A DNA stretch of 57,157 nt. Source: Halobacillus alkaliphilus (GTDB lineage Bacteria; Bacillota; Bacilli; Bacillales; Halobacillaceae). The stretch covers positions 1 through 57,157 of the forward strand of contig NZ_FOOG01000025.1 of assembly GCF_900113125.1 (NCBI RefSeq), given 5' to 3'. The notes below the pieces were generated by a model. The model made no database searches and had not been told where the DNA came from. It saw only the letters and a program-made list of their open reading frames with translations. Below, in pieces: positions 1 to 8,405 of this stretch. Numbering within the stretch: the stretch's first letter is position 1; the number at the start of each line of letters is the position of its first letter. A program made the position numbers and the translations under genes.

Positions 1-90
1 ACATTCGCCTTACGGCAACGGCATTCATCTCCCCCCTTACCACCGGTCTTCGACACGGCGCTTGAAGAGGGAGTCTTCTGCTGATGAATG
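1..90 (-). mobile_element. IS200/IS605-type terminal structured block (partial)
   Basis: Read on the minus strand, this stretch closely resembles positions 56616-56698 near the other end of the window. Both have the order CTCCC followed by TCTTCAAGCG, a variable part, GGTAAGGGGGGAGATGAAT (one G fewer on the right), and then a short hairpin. Here the hairpin is a GCC/GGC stem with a GTAA tetraloop at about 4-19. CTCCC can pair with GGGAG. The other copy lies just upstream of an IS200/IS605 tnpA, so this is probably the end of a related element that continues beyond position 1, or an orphan omega-RNA-like end. No transposase ORF is visible here. The rest of 91-325 shows no gene. Confidence 0.5.
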
Positions 91-325
91 ATAAATACAA
101 TCCAACTCGATCCTTTCTGTTTCCTTAGATTCAACTCTCTCCAGTGATTAATTAACTTCCTAATCAGTCGTTCAACTTCACTTTTGCTGCAGTATTGCCC
201 CTAGACAGGAAAACTTGATATCAAGACATGTGGGAGTTGTAATTAAAGAAATCGTTAATAGAGAAAGTTTCGGTACTGTACTAAATAAAATAACTCATCT
301 CAACCCACTAAATCAGTGATACTTA

Positions 326-832
326 CTATTTAGAATCGTCTATTCCATCTGTAGTTAAATCTTTTGCGAAACCATTTATGTAACTTGACTTTATAAGGTT
401 ATTATTTTTGCTTAAAAGATTTACTTTGACCGCATTGTTTTGGGTTATTATCTTTTTCAATGCAGCTTCTTCTATTTTTCCGTTAATCCGAAGTGTACTA
501 CCAGCCTGTAACGTAGTATGTGATTTTACTTTATACACCTCTCCAGGAGGATCACCTGAATAATTTTCACCAACAATTAACTTTGATTCTTTTAACTTAG
601 ACTGGAGTTGGTTATTAAGAATTTCAAATTCTATATAAAAAGGTTCTGAAGTCTGGTCAGAATTATTTTTTATAAAGGTGGAAATTGTTAAGGCCTCACC
701 ACCATCTCCATCTGGAATAAGCACAATTTTACTCTTATCTGTAATATCTAGTGCCTCTGCATTCGAGCATCCTGTCATAAGGACGAAGGAAAAAAACGCA
801 GCAGTAATCAATAAACATCGTCTCAACTTCAT
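326..832 (-). CDS. Putative lipoprotein of unknown function
   Basis: The 168-residue protein has a charged start, a hydrophobic segment and a lipobox ending in Cys22 (LMTGC), so it should be exported and lipid-anchored. An AGGAG ribosome binding site lies a few bases before the ATG. The mature part has a beta-rich pattern (repeated alternating hydrophobics around residues 40-110) like FxLYD-type extracellular domains, but I do not recognise a family with confidence. It is monocistronic as far as can be seen. Function unknown. Confidence 0.75.
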   Translation of the reverse strand: MKLRRCLLITAAFFSFVLMTGCSNAEALDITDKSKIVLIPDGDGGEALTISTFIKNNSDQTSEPFYIEFEILNNQLQSKLKESKLIVGENYSGDPPGEVYKVKSHTTLQAGSTLRINGKIEEAALKKIITQNNAVKVNLLSKNNNLIKSSYINGFAKDLTTDGIDDSK

Positions 833-990
833 TTCACTCCTATTTCTTCTAAACCAATCTTCTAATACTTAGCTAAGTTTTTTAAAACTCCCTTATATTT
901 AGTATCAGCCCCTTGTTATGAAGAGTTGATTTCAAATGAATTTTAAATTTATTCTACCTTTAACGCTAATTCCGGCAAAAGAAAATAGTA

Positions 991-1155
991 TTAGCTTTTT
1001 TCCTTAAGCCTTTTCATTTCGTCTTCAAGGCTTTCGACTTTTTGCTGTAATTCTTTATTGGGTTCAGTGACTTTTCTCCCTAGTATGATCAAAAACCCCA
1101 ATAAAGCAACCACTCCGCCCACAACGGCAACTACACCAAATATCACTAGATCCAA
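991..1155 (-). CDS. Small single-pass membrane protein (54 aa, TTG start)
   Basis: This short gene starts with TTG at 1155, preceded by AGGAGTGG at good spacing. It encodes a hydrophobic N-terminal helix (about residues 3-26, rich in V, G, L and I) followed by a charged, coiled-coil-like tail (residues 32-54, with EPNKELQQKVESLEDE-type heptads). The layout, one membrane helix plus a cytoplasmic coiled coil, is common among small Firmicutes membrane proteins. No function can be assigned. Its short length and non-ATG start make it easy to miss. Confidence 0.65.
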   Translation of the reverse strand: MDLVIFGVVAVVGGVVALLGFLIILGRKVTEPNKELQQKVESLEDEMKRLKEKS

Positions 1156-1270
1156 GATAACTACCACTCCTAAAATGTCCTTTGATTTACGTACGAACTG
1201 AGCACGGATATTGTTTCAAGATTTCAGATAATCAGTTGAACTGCCTGAGCGTAAAAGCCCTTCCCCTCTT

Positions 1271-1918
1271 TCAATGCCTCCGTTTGTAAACATCATGCTC
1301 CATGATTCCTTCGTTTTTCTCCGACTCAATAAATTCCAAATGACAGCTTTCCCGCTTCTCATTCGTTTCCCTTACAACCGTGGTCACGATATTATAAATA
1401 TAGTCCAGCCCGCTGACAAGAAATTCTTCATATTGAGATTCCACGAGACCATCCTTGTTTAGAAATTCATGACAGTATCGGTAGCCGACCGCAAGCTTGA
1501 TAAGTTCCTGGGAGGCATATGGTTTCTTCTCCAGAATTAGTTCTACCAGCTGCATTTTATTAAACGAGTGAATGGCCGCATTCCCCATCATCCCCTGGTT
1601 CACCTGAAATTCGCCTGGAAATAAACCATCCGAAAATCGTTTTAACCTGTGCTCCACTTCCACAAAAGGAAGATCATGCAAGGAGCTTAAATCCTCTAAA
1701 TGGTGAAATACTCTTAGAAATTCAGACTGGGCGATAACCGCATAAAGTTCCATATACAATTCGCTCAACTGCATGTAATCATGCTCTCGCCTGAACTTCG
1801 TGGTATCGATGCGGTAGTCAAATTTGCTTTTGCCCCAGTGCAAAAGCAAATTAAATACGAGAGTCATAATTGCCACAATCGCAGGAATCAATACAACTTC
1901 TAGTACCCATACTGGCAT
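1271..1918 (-). CDS. Hypothetical membrane-anchored protein (215 aa)
   Basis: One N-terminal transmembrane helix (residues 4-28) is followed by a mostly alpha-helical, acidic cytoplasmic domain of about 185 residues with no catalytic motif I recognise. The ATG follows GGGAGGCTCATCC, a clear ribosome binding site. The form recalls DUF4760-like helical membrane-anchored proteins, but that is a weak impression. It stands alone, divergent from the small secreted protein gene at 2016. Confidence 0.65.
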   Translation of the reverse strand: MPVWVLEVVLIPAIVAIMTLVFNLLLHWGKSKFDYRIDTTKFRREHDYMQLSELYMELYAVIAQSEFLRVFHHLEDLSSLHDLPFVEVEHRLKRFSDGLFPGEFQVNQGMMGNAAIHSFNKMQLVELILEKKPYASQELIKLAVGYRYCHEFLNKDGLVESQYEEFLVSGLDYIYNIVTTVVRETNEKRESCHLEFIESEKNEGIMEHDVYKRRH

Positions 1919-2015
1919 GGATGAGCCTCCCCTGTCGTATATTTTTAAAAATGCTTCCCATTCGCGTGAGCTTAGGGTATTGTATATCTAGTATCTGGAA
2001 AAGAGGGAGAAGGAC

Positions 2016-2342
2016 ATGAATATAGTTAAAATCCTATTCGCGGTGCTCACAGCCACCTATTTCTTAGGTTTGAGCCCTGCCGTGTCTTTACAAGCACATG
2101 TGAATATAGAACAGAAGGATTCACTCGTGGCCAATTTCACGGATATGGAACAGGGAGCCTTAGCTGTCTCTCGAGTCCTTCTCCCTAAAGGAAAAGCAGA
2201 TTACGCTTTACCACCTTTTCTGTTTCCTCCTGCCGAGCTGGATGTGAAAGGGTTATTTTCAGCGTCCACTTGCACCCTCGAACCACTTGCCGACTCATCC
2301 GGCTTCTTTACCTTAGAACAATTCCATTCCAATTATCTGTAA
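2016..2342 (+). CDS. Small secreted protein of unknown function (108 aa)
   Basis: An N-terminal signal peptide is visible: Lys5, a hydrophobic core through about residue 20, and a likely cleavage after the AHV or LQA region near residue 27. The mature part is short, has a single Cys, and shows no known domain. The ribosome binding site is GAGGGAGAAGGAC before the ATG. It precedes the small membrane gene at 2453 and the dedA-uppP pair on the same strand, so it may belong to an envelope-related transcription unit. Confidence 0.6.
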   Translation: MNIVKILFAVLTATYFLGLSPAVSLQAHVNIEQKDSLVANFTDMEQGALAVSRVLLPKGKADYALPPFLFPPAELDVKGLFSASTCTLEPLADSSGFFTLEQFHSNYL

Positions 2343-2452
2343 ATACATTCCTCTCCTTTTTTACAAAGAGGCTTCACAGCTTTTCTTTTGAGCACGATAG
2401 GAAAGCTTATTTTTCGTGTGCGCTTTTAACAACATTTTTAAAGGAGATTGAA

Positions 2453-2638
2453 ATGAAAAATTCAGAAATGAAAGATTGGATTACCTACTATTCAGTTACG
2501 TTCGTGATTTTCTTATTATTATTTGGCGGAATCTGGACGTCCGGTCTGTTTACAGGCGTGGAATGGCAGGACTATTGGATTGAATTTCACTGGAGCATGG
2601 TTAACATAAAAGAACTGAAACAAATCATAGGATTATAA
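2453..2638 (+). CDS. Small single-pass membrane protein (61 aa)
   Basis: I place the start at the ATG at 2453 because AAAGGAGATTGAA precedes it at correct spacing; the same frame is open further upstream without a better signal. The protein has one transmembrane helix (residues 13-34) flanked by a polar N-terminus and an aromatic-rich C-terminal part. It lies 74 bp upstream of the dedA-like gene and may be cotranscribed with it. Function unknown. Confidence 0.6.
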   Translation: MKNSEMKDWITYYSVTFVIFLLLFGGIWTSGLFTGVEWQDYWIEFHWSMVNIKELKQIIGL

Positions 2639-2712
2639 ATAGAGCGGACGGGCTTGGAACTGCTGAAAAAGCTGCTTTAAGTCCAACCATTACAAAAATA
2701 CGGAGGTACACA

Positions 2713-3324
2713 ATGGCTGATTGGATTACTGAATTTATGAGTCACTATGGGTATGCAGGCATCTTTATCATGATGGCAGTAGAGAATATCTTTCCTCCCA
2801 TTCCATCTGAGGTTATTCTTCCGTTCAGCGGATTTATGACTCAAGCTGCGAATCTATCCATAGCTGGGGTAATTGTAGTCTCAACGACCGGATCTCTTGC
2901 AGGAGCAGTTGTGCTTTATGGTATCGGCTCCTTGATGGATGTAGAAAAATTAGAATCCTTTGTGGAGCGGCATGGACATAGACTTCGAATAAAAAAAGAA
3001 GACGTCCGGAGAGTAGAATCATGGTTTCAGCGCTACGGAATATGGGCGGTGCTGCTCGGCCGGATGGTTCCGCTCGTCCGCAGTCTGATTTCCTTGCCTG
3101 CCGGAATGGCTAACATGAAGCTGTCCCTGTTTCTACTGTTCACCATCCTTGGCACACTGGCCTGGAATACCATCCTCATTTTAGTGGGTGCGTTGATGGG
3201 TGAATCGTGGAATGAAATCTCCCGGCTGTTGGAGGTCTATTCAACCATCACTTATATCGGACTTGGAACAGGGTGCGCCCTCCTGGCGTTCATCATCATT
3301 CGTAAAAAAATACTAAGCGCGTAA
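2713..3324 (+). CDS. DedA family membrane protein (VTT/SNARE-associated domain)
   Basis: This 203-residue integral membrane protein carries the DedA signatures: an N-terminal E-x-x-x-P-P-I-P-S-E segment near residues 24-34 and the G-R-x-x-P-x-x-R motif near residues 115-122, which lies in the re-entrant region. DedA proteins are linked to membrane potential and to recycling of lipid carriers; some members flip undecaprenyl phosphate or phosphatidylethanolamine. The gene ends 10 bp before uppP, which makes undecaprenyl phosphate the most likely cargo here. That substrate is inferred from context. Ribosome binding site CGGAGG. Confidence 0.9.
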   Translation: MADWITEFMSHYGYAGIFIMMAVENIFPPIPSEVILPFSGFMTQAANLSIAGVIVVSTTGSLAGAVVLYGIGSLMDVEKLESFVERHGHRLRIKKEDVRRVESWFQRYGIWAVLLGRMVPLVRSLISLPAGMANMKLSLFLLFTILGTLAWNTILILVGALMGESWNEISRLLEVYSTITYIGLGTGCALLAFIIIRKKILSA

Positions 3325-3334
3325 GGGGATCAGA

Positions 3335-4156
3335 ATGGACGTTATTCAAGTCATAAAAGTGATGCTTCTCGGGATGTTTGAAGGATTAACTGAATTCGCA
3401 CCCGTATCTTCTACTGGCCATATGATTATCGTGGATGAAATGTGGTTACATTCTCGAGAATTTTTAGGCTACTATACAGCCAACACCTTTAAAATCGTTA
3501 TTCAGCTTGGTTCTATTCTTGCGGTAGTTATTACATTTAGACACCGGTTTATGGATTTACTGGGTGCGGGACCGCGTGCACAGGAGAACTCCAGTCGTCT
3601 TAAAATCAGTCATATCCTGACAGGGCTGCTTCCGGCAGCTCTGCTCGGATTTCTTTTCGAAGACTATATCGATGAACATTTATTTACGGTCGAAACCGTA
3701 CTCATAGGACTTCTGTTAGGAAGCTTTTTTATGATTTTCGCTGACCTCTACGGAACCCGCAACCTCTCTTTAAAGAGTGTGGATCAAATCACTTACCATC
3801 AGGCTCTTCTAATTGGATTGATGCAGTGCTTTTCCTTGTGGCCCGGCTTCTCCCGCTCAGGTTCGACCATCTCTGCCGGAGTGCTTGTTGGTATGAACCA
3901 CCGCTCGGCTGCAGACTTCACTTTTATTATGGCGGTACCGATTATGCTTGGCGCGAGCTGCCTTTCTATAATCGATAACCTGGCGTATTTCACAGCTGAG
4001 GCTGTTCCTCTCTTTGCGGTCGGTTTTGTCAGCGCATTTATCTTTGCTCTGATCACGATCCGATTCTTTTTAAAGCTTATTAATAGAGTCAAGTTATTAC
4101 CTTTTGCTTTGTACCGTATCGTTCTAGCTGGAATAATCGCCTTCATGTACTATTAA
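3335..4156 (+). CDS. uppP: Undecaprenyl-diphosphatase UppP (BacA family)
   Basis: UppP removes a phosphate from undecaprenyl pyrophosphate to regenerate the carrier lipid of peptidoglycan and other wall polymer synthesis, and confers bacitracin tolerance when abundant. Two signature blocks are visible: E-G-L-T-E-F-x-P-V-S-S-T-G-H near residues 16-29, with the catalytic glutamates, and P-G-x-S-R-S-G-S-T near residues 169-177. At 273 residues with eight predicted membrane segments it is full length. It follows dedA by 10 bp and is closed by a strong terminator at 4246, so dedA-uppP look like one operon for undecaprenyl phosphate recycling. Confidence 0.95.
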   Translation: MDVIQVIKVMLLGMFEGLTEFAPVSSTGHMIIVDEMWLHSREFLGYYTANTFKIVIQLGSILAVVITFRHRFMDLLGAGPRAQENSSRLKISHILTGLLPAALLGFLFEDYIDEHLFTVETVLIGLLLGSFFMIFADLYGTRNLSLKSVDQITYHQALLIGLMQCFSLWPGFSRSGSTISAGVLVGMNHRSAADFTFIMAVPIMLGASCLSIIDNLAYFTAEAVPLFAVGFVSAFIFALITIRFFLKLINRVKLLPFALYRIVLAGIIAFMYY

Positions 4157-4245
4157 CATCTAAAAATGCCACGGACAGAGGTTAATCTGACTAGAAATGT
4201 TTATTCTTCATGTGAAGTTACTAAATTACAGGTGGAAAAAGTGAA

Positions 4246-4288
4246 CAGCGCGTTTGACCAGAATCCCGGTCAAACGCGCTGATTTTTT
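4246..4288 (+). terminator. Rho-independent terminator after uppP
   Basis: A perfect 14-bp stem (CAGCGCGTTTGACC with its complement, arms 4246-4259 and 4268-4281) with an 8-nt loop is followed by A-TTTTTT. It lies between the ends of uppP and the convergent gene at 4287 and could also serve the minus strand. Confidence 0.9.
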
Positions 4289-4520
4289 ACTGCTTCTTCT
4301 GATTCCCACCATTTACAACTCTGAATTTGCTCACCGGTTTTTCACCTGGCTTGTAATCAAAGGCCGTGATCGTTGCTCCTACTTCCACTTTCATGGATCC
4401 ATCTTCCTCTATTTTAAACAGTGTACCTGGCTTATTGACTTTAATGGACTGGACATTATGCTTGGCAAACACCCTTTGCAAATCCTGCATTAACTCTCTT
4501 TTTCCGTAAGTGAAGCCCAT
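4287..4520 (-). CDS. Hypothetical small protein (77 aa)
   Basis: The ATG follows AAGGAGAGGGATAGG. The protein is soluble and basic, with a possible short helix (residues 7-20) followed by beta-strand-like segments around residues 25-65. There are no Cys, membrane segments or motifs I recognise. It is convergent with uppP and shares the terminator at 4246. Function unknown. Confidence 0.65.
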   Translation of the reverse strand: MGFTYGKRELMQDLQRVFAKHNVQSIKVNKPGTLFKIEEDGSMKVEVGATITAFDYKPGEKPVSKFRVVNGGNQKKQ

Positions 4521-4644
4521 CCTATCCCTCTCCTTACTTTCATTTCGTTAGTTGTAGGATATGCGGAAATGAGAAGGACTATGATGGTAAATCCGATGGA
4601 AGTTAAAAAAATCTAGTAACAACTGCCTCAGCCCATAGAGAGGT

Positions 4645-4878
4645 CTATTCCATTGCGGCACTTCTTTTTCTCTTTACAGTGCTTGCAGGAAAAACCGACA
4701 GAATTCTGTCTTTTTTAAGCGTTCTTACCTTTTCTCTCGCAAAACAATAAACTAAAATATCATCGGCACGTAGATCCATAACCCGAATGAAACGCTGGGA
4801 GACCTCGCCCCGGCTATCCATATAGATGACAACCAGCTTCTCGTTTTTATCCAGGGATCGTGCAAACAAGCCATCCAT
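4645..4878 (-). CDS. Short WYL-like protein with a LexA-type box upstream
   Basis: I choose the ATG at 4878 because AAAGGAAGG lies just before it; the frame extends nine codons further without a ribosome binding site. The 77 residues match the core of a WYL-type domain: a V-I-Y-M-D-S-R-G strand, S-Q-R-F-I-R-V, then D-I-L-V-Y-C-F-A-R-E, and a final D-R-I-L-S segment. WYL domains are ligand or nucleic-acid sensing modules often tied to DNA damage or phage defence. This one has no helix-turn-helix, so it is a minimal version. A LexA-like site 20 bp upstream suggests SOS control. The family call is moderate; the regulation is inferred. Confidence 0.65.
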   Translation of the reverse strand: MDGLFARSLDKNEKLVVIYMDSRGEVSQRFIRVMDLRADDILVYCFAREKVRTLKKDRILSVFPASTVKRKRSAAME

Positions 4879-4898
4879 GCGGTACCTTCCTTTCTGAT

Positions 4899-4912
4899 CG
4901 AACATTTGTTCT
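4899..4912 (-). promoter_or_regulatory. Candidate LexA (SOS) box
   Basis: The sequence CGAACATTTGTTCT matches the Bacillus LexA/DinR box CGAAC-N4-GTTCG in all conserved positions except the last base. It lies 20 bp upstream of the WYL-like gene start. The CATTTGTTCTT part (4903-4913) is repeated as a perfect inverted copy at 4928-4938, which may be a second half-site. It is about 150 bp upstream of the divergent SDR gene, so the short gene is the more likely target. Confidence 0.55.
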
Positions 4913-5063
4913 TATTTTACCACAACAAAGAACAAATGAAACTGGAAGATATAAACATTCGGTAGATAAAATAGATCTTGCAAATCCTAACTGGACTGCG
5001 CAAATATTCTCTGACCTACTGGGCACCTTAGAAATAGCCATTCACTATTTAGGAGGAAACCTC

Positions 5064-5927
5064 ATGAACCAGCAAAAGAAAGAAATTCAGCCGAAGCAGC
5101 ATCAAAATCGTCAGCCGGGATTTGAATATGAAATGACGCCGCTTCCAGAATATATAGATGAACATTATCAGGGAAGTGGAAAGCTTCAGGGGAAGATTGC
5201 GGTAATAACCGGAGGGGACAGCGGCATAGGCAGAGCCGTAAGTCTTCATTTCGCACGTGAAGGAGCAGATATAGCCGTCCTTTATTTTGATGAACATAAG
5301 GATGCCGAGGATACGAAACGCTTAATTGAACAAGAAGGACACACCTGTCTACTGATCAGCGGCGATATTGCAGATCCTTACTTTTGTACAGATGCCGTAA
5401 AACAGATCAAGCGTAAATTCAGCCAGGTCGATGTGCTGGTCAATAACGCAGCCGTTCAATACCCGCAGACAAGCCTTCTTGATATTTCGAATGAACAGCT
5501 GGAGCGCACCTTTCGTGTAAATATCTTCTCCTTTTTCTACATGACGAAAGCCATACTCCCGCACATGAAAAAAGGAAGCTCGATCATTAATACCTCCTCT
5601 ATTACGGCCTATGCGGGGAACGAGCAATTGATTGATTACACCTCAACCAAAGGAGCGATCACATCGTTCACCCGTGCGCTTGCTAAATCACTTGTTGGTC
5701 AGAAGATTCGCGTGAACGGAGTAGCTCCAGGACCCATTTGGACACCTTTGATCCCTGCAAGCTTCGACCGGAAACAGGTTGCCGAATTCGGTTCCGACAA
5801 TCCGATGGAGCGCCCCGGTCAGCCGAAGGAAGCAGCCCCGGCTTACGTCTATCTCGCGAGCCAGGATGCAAGTTTCGTCACTGGTCAGATGCTCCATGTG
5901 AATGGGGGCGTAATTGTAAACGGGTAA
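5064..5927 (+). CDS. SDR family oxidoreductase, general-stress type (YdaD/YhdF-like)
   Basis: I place the start at the ATG at 5064, preceded by AGGAGG; the longer open frame upstream has no such signal. The 287-residue protein has an N-terminal extension of about 40 residues typical of the YhdF/YdaD stress-SDR group, then the Rossmann motif T-G-G-D-S-G-I-G (residues 49-56), N-N-A-A (127-130), catalytic Ser near 179, Tyr192 and Lys196. These enzymes use NAD(P)H on unknown carbonyl substrates and in B. subtilis belong to the SigB stress regulon. I did not find a convincing SigB promoter. It ends just before a bidirectional terminator. Confidence 0.85.
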   Translation: MNQQKKEIQPKQHQNRQPGFEYEMTPLPEYIDEHYQGSGKLQGKIAVITGGDSGIGRAVSLHFAREGADIAVLYFDEHKDAEDTKRLIEQEGHTCLLISGDIADPYFCTDAVKQIKRKFSQVDVLVNNAAVQYPQTSLLDISNEQLERTFRVNIFSFFYMTKAILPHMKKGSSIINTSSITAYAGNEQLIDYTSTKGAITSFTRALAKSLVGQKIRVNGVAPGPIWTPLIPASFDRKQVAEFGSDNPMERPGQPKEAAPAYVYLASQDASFVTGQMLHVNGGVIVNG

Positions 5928-5960
5928 AGACTTCTAATACGTTTGCAACTGTTGAACCTC

Positions 5961-5999
5961 AAAAAAATGGAATTCCATATAGTTGGAATTCCATTTTTA
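5961..5999. terminator. Bidirectional terminator
   Basis: A perfect 15-bp stem (arms 5963-5977 and 5984-5998, AAAAATGGAATTCCA with its complement) is flanked by A-rich and T-rich sides. It separates the convergent SDR gene and the AbgT transporter gene. Confidence 0.85.
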
Positions 6000-6030
6000 C
6001 AGCTGTACTTTCTTCCAAGTGGGTTATTCA

Positions 6031-7551
6031 TTAATAGTGGATTGGTGAACCTGGTCCCAAATCGACTCCAGTCAGCATCCAGACAATTAGCATGACTGTC
6101 CAAGCGATCAGGAAAAAGATCGTATATGGGAACATAACGGAAATTAACGTCCCGATTCCCATTTGTTTATCGTATTTTTGAGCAAATGCGATAATGATGG
6201 CAAAGTAAGTCATGAGCGGCGTAATGATATTTGTCGTAGAATCTGCAACACGGTAGGCCATCTGCGTTAATTCAGGTGAATATCCCAGCTGCATCATGAT
6301 AGGTACAAACACCGGAGCCATCATAGCCCATTTGGCAGACGCACTGCCTATAAACAAGTTAATAATAGCGGCCACCAAAATAAAACCTAGTATTAATGGT
6401 ATGCCTGACAGATTGGCTGATTCCAACAATTCCGCGCCATAAACCCCAATCACGAGTCCCATGTTGGTTTCTGAAAAGTAAGCAACAAACTGACCGGCAG
6501 TAAAAGCAAGTACAATGAACATCCCCATGGACGCCATCGTCTCAGAAAGCTGGTCAGCAACATCCTTATCATTTTTAATCTCTTTCACTGCGATGCCATA
6601 AAACAATCCGGGAATAAAGAAAAGAATGGTGATAATAGGAACAAGGGAACTCATAAATGGAGATTGAATGATACCTCCATCCTCTCCTCTTAAAGGAGCA
6701 CCAGTTGGAAGAACTAAAAGAGCAATGAGGACGGTTGCCACAGCAACAGAAATACCTGCCCACTTCAGGCCTTTCTTTTCGACAGCATCCAGTCCTTTTA
6801 ACTCTTCACGGAATTCGCCTTTATATTCTCCCAAACGGGGTTCTACAATTTTTTCTGTGACCCATCCCCCTACAAACGTGAGCAAGAATACAGAAACAAA
6901 TATAAAATAGTAGTTCATAGCTATGTTCATATTTTCAGCATAAGCAGGATCAATAATAGCAGCCGCATCAATCGTTAGCTCTCCTAATAAAGGATCCGTC
7001 GCTGATAAAAATAAGTTTGCACTGAATCCTGCAGAAACCCCTGCGAAAGCAGCAGCTAGTCCAGCTAATGGGTGACGCCCAAGTGCGGCAAATATGACAG
7101 CACCTAACGGAGGTAACACTACGTAACCAGCATCAGAAGCCACACTGGACATGACACCTGCAAATACAAGACCATAGGTGATCAATGCTTTGGGAACGGA
7201 TAGCACAAACCCGCGTAAACAAGCACTAATCAGTCCAGTTCTTTCGGCTACTCCGATTCCTAGCATTGTGACGAGAACGACACCTAAAGGAGCAAATCCG
7301 ATAAAGTTCTCTGTCATACTGGAAAAGATGTACTCTATCCCTTCTCCGCTAAGAAGATTGTTTATCTCAACGATTTCCCCTTCTTCCCCAGGATGTTCGA
7401 CACTCAGCCCAAAACTGGAAACAATAGCAGATAATACTACTACCAGTAGCGCCAAAATAGCAAATAGCGTGATTGGATGAGGCAATTTATTACCCACATA
7501 TTCAATGGCATCCAATCCCTTTTGAAACATACCTTTACGTTTGTCAGCCAA
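6031..7551 (-). CDS. AbgT family transporter
   Basis: AbgT-family proteins are multi-pass transporters. Escherichia coli AbgT imports p-aminobenzoyl-glutamate, while other members export sulfonamides as antimetabolite pumps. The 506-residue protein matches the family in length and has the expected broken helices, with G-S-A-S-A-K-W-A near residue 400 and A-D-S-T-T-N-I-I near residue 431. I prefer the TTG at 7551, which follows AGAGGAGAGG; the longer frame starts at an unsupported codon at 7593. No aminobenzoyl-glutamate hydrolase gene is adjacent, so the substrate stays open. Confidence 0.85.
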   Translation of the reverse strand: MADKRKGMFQKGLDAIEYVGNKLPHPITLFAILALLVVVLSAIVSSFGLSVEHPGEEGEIVEINNLLSGEGIEYIFSSMTENFIGFAPLGVVLVTMLGIGVAERTGLISACLRGFVLSVPKALITYGLVFAGVMSSVASDAGYVVLPPLGAVIFAALGRHPLAGLAAAFAGVSAGFSANLFLSATDPLLGELTIDAAAIIDPAYAENMNIAMNYYFIFVSVFLLTFVGGWVTEKIVEPRLGEYKGEFREELKGLDAVEKKGLKWAGISVAVATVLIALLVLPTGAPLRGEDGGIIQSPFMSSLVPIITILFFIPGLFYGIAVKEIKNDKDVADQLSETMASMGMFIVLAFTAGQFVAYFSETNMGLVIGVYGAELLESANLSGIPLILGFILVAAIINLFIGSASAKWAMMAPVFVPIMMQLGYSPELTQMAYRVADSTTNIITPLMTYFAIIIAFAQKYDKQMGIGTLISVMFPYTIFFLIAWTVMLIVWMLTGVDLGPGSPIHY

Positions 7552-7776
7552 GACAGTCCTCTCCTCTCTTTTCGCAAAAATAAAAACGGCCACTGAAAAT
7601 TCATAATTCTGCCGTTTTTGTCTTTTCTTGTCACTTCCAGTATAAAGGCACTGTTGATGTATATGAAGGCGTTTTCAAATTAAAGTAAAATTTCTTTTAT
7701 TCTGAAAATTTCCTGGGCGGACTTCGAAACAAAATTCACTTATGGTCAAATGTGCTTTCCTTATTTTCTATAAAAA

Positions 7777-7803
7777 TACCGCCTTTTCTATGAAAAGACG
7801 GCT
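7777..7803 (-). terminator. Probable terminator of the gene at 7805
   Basis: A short stem (GCCGTCTTTTC pairing across TAT, with one mismatch) is followed on the minus strand by a T-rich run. It lies directly downstream of the small membrane protein gene. Confidence 0.5.
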
Positions 7804-7804
7804 T

Positions 7805-8035
7805 TTAACGGCTAATGTTTTTCTTTTCCTTCCAACGTGCTCCTATGATACGCAAGCCTATAGTCAAAAGAATAGCTGCCAGCACCAGAATGCCTAACGC
7901 ATCTCCTGTGGCCCACCCGGCTGATTTTAAATATCTGGCAAGAAGGACTCCAATTAGGGCAAGCGGGATCAGAATAAAACGATCGATTTTTTCGGAAAAA
8001 ATGGGTCCGCTAAACAGCTGACGGATTTTACTCAT
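7805..8035 (-). CDS. Small membrane protein with two predicted helices (76 aa)
   Basis: Two hydrophobic segments (residues 19-36 and 44-63) flank a short polar loop, with a basic C-terminus (K-E-K-K-N-I-S-R). A GAGGTATGATC-type signal precedes the ATG. It could be a small accessory membrane protein; no family is recognised. It precedes the AbgT gene on the same strand, but more than 200 bp and a possible terminator separate them. Confidence 0.65.
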   Translation of the reverse strand: MSKIRQLFSGPIFSEKIDRFILIPLALIGVLLARYLKSAGWATGDALGILVLAAILLTIGLRIIGARWKEKKNISR

Positions 8036-8405
8036 GGATGATCATACCTCCTGGCTGAATCGCTGTTCGTTACCTTTAAGATCTCATCTATTATTTCAAA
8101 TCTGCTGCTTCATCTCAATCCTTTTCCTAAACCAGTAAAATTTTGTTGCGTAATATTCATAAGCGATTTACTAAACTAAAGGGCCGGAAAGCGAAATCAT
8201 CCCCCGAAGGACCTTCCGCTCAACAAACGTCTCGAAACTGAGTCTTCAAGTAATGGGAGCTTTTCTAAACTATCAACATAACGATTTAAAGTAACGTGCC
8301 ATTCTAAGGGCCATGAATTAAAGGGGATTTCCGCATTAATTTTTACGTACGTTCACTGGGCTAATGCATAGGATAACTTTAGGAACTAAGAAAGGATGAA
8401 GAAAC
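8036..8405. other. Intergenic stretch with a repeat remnant
   Basis: No gene is visible here. At 8178-8248 the sequence runs GGAAAGCGA ... CCGAAGGACC ... ACGTCTCGAAACTGAGT, the same order as the end of the GC-rich repeat at 47780-47838. It is therefore a decayed copy of that intergenic repeat. Confidence 0.55.
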
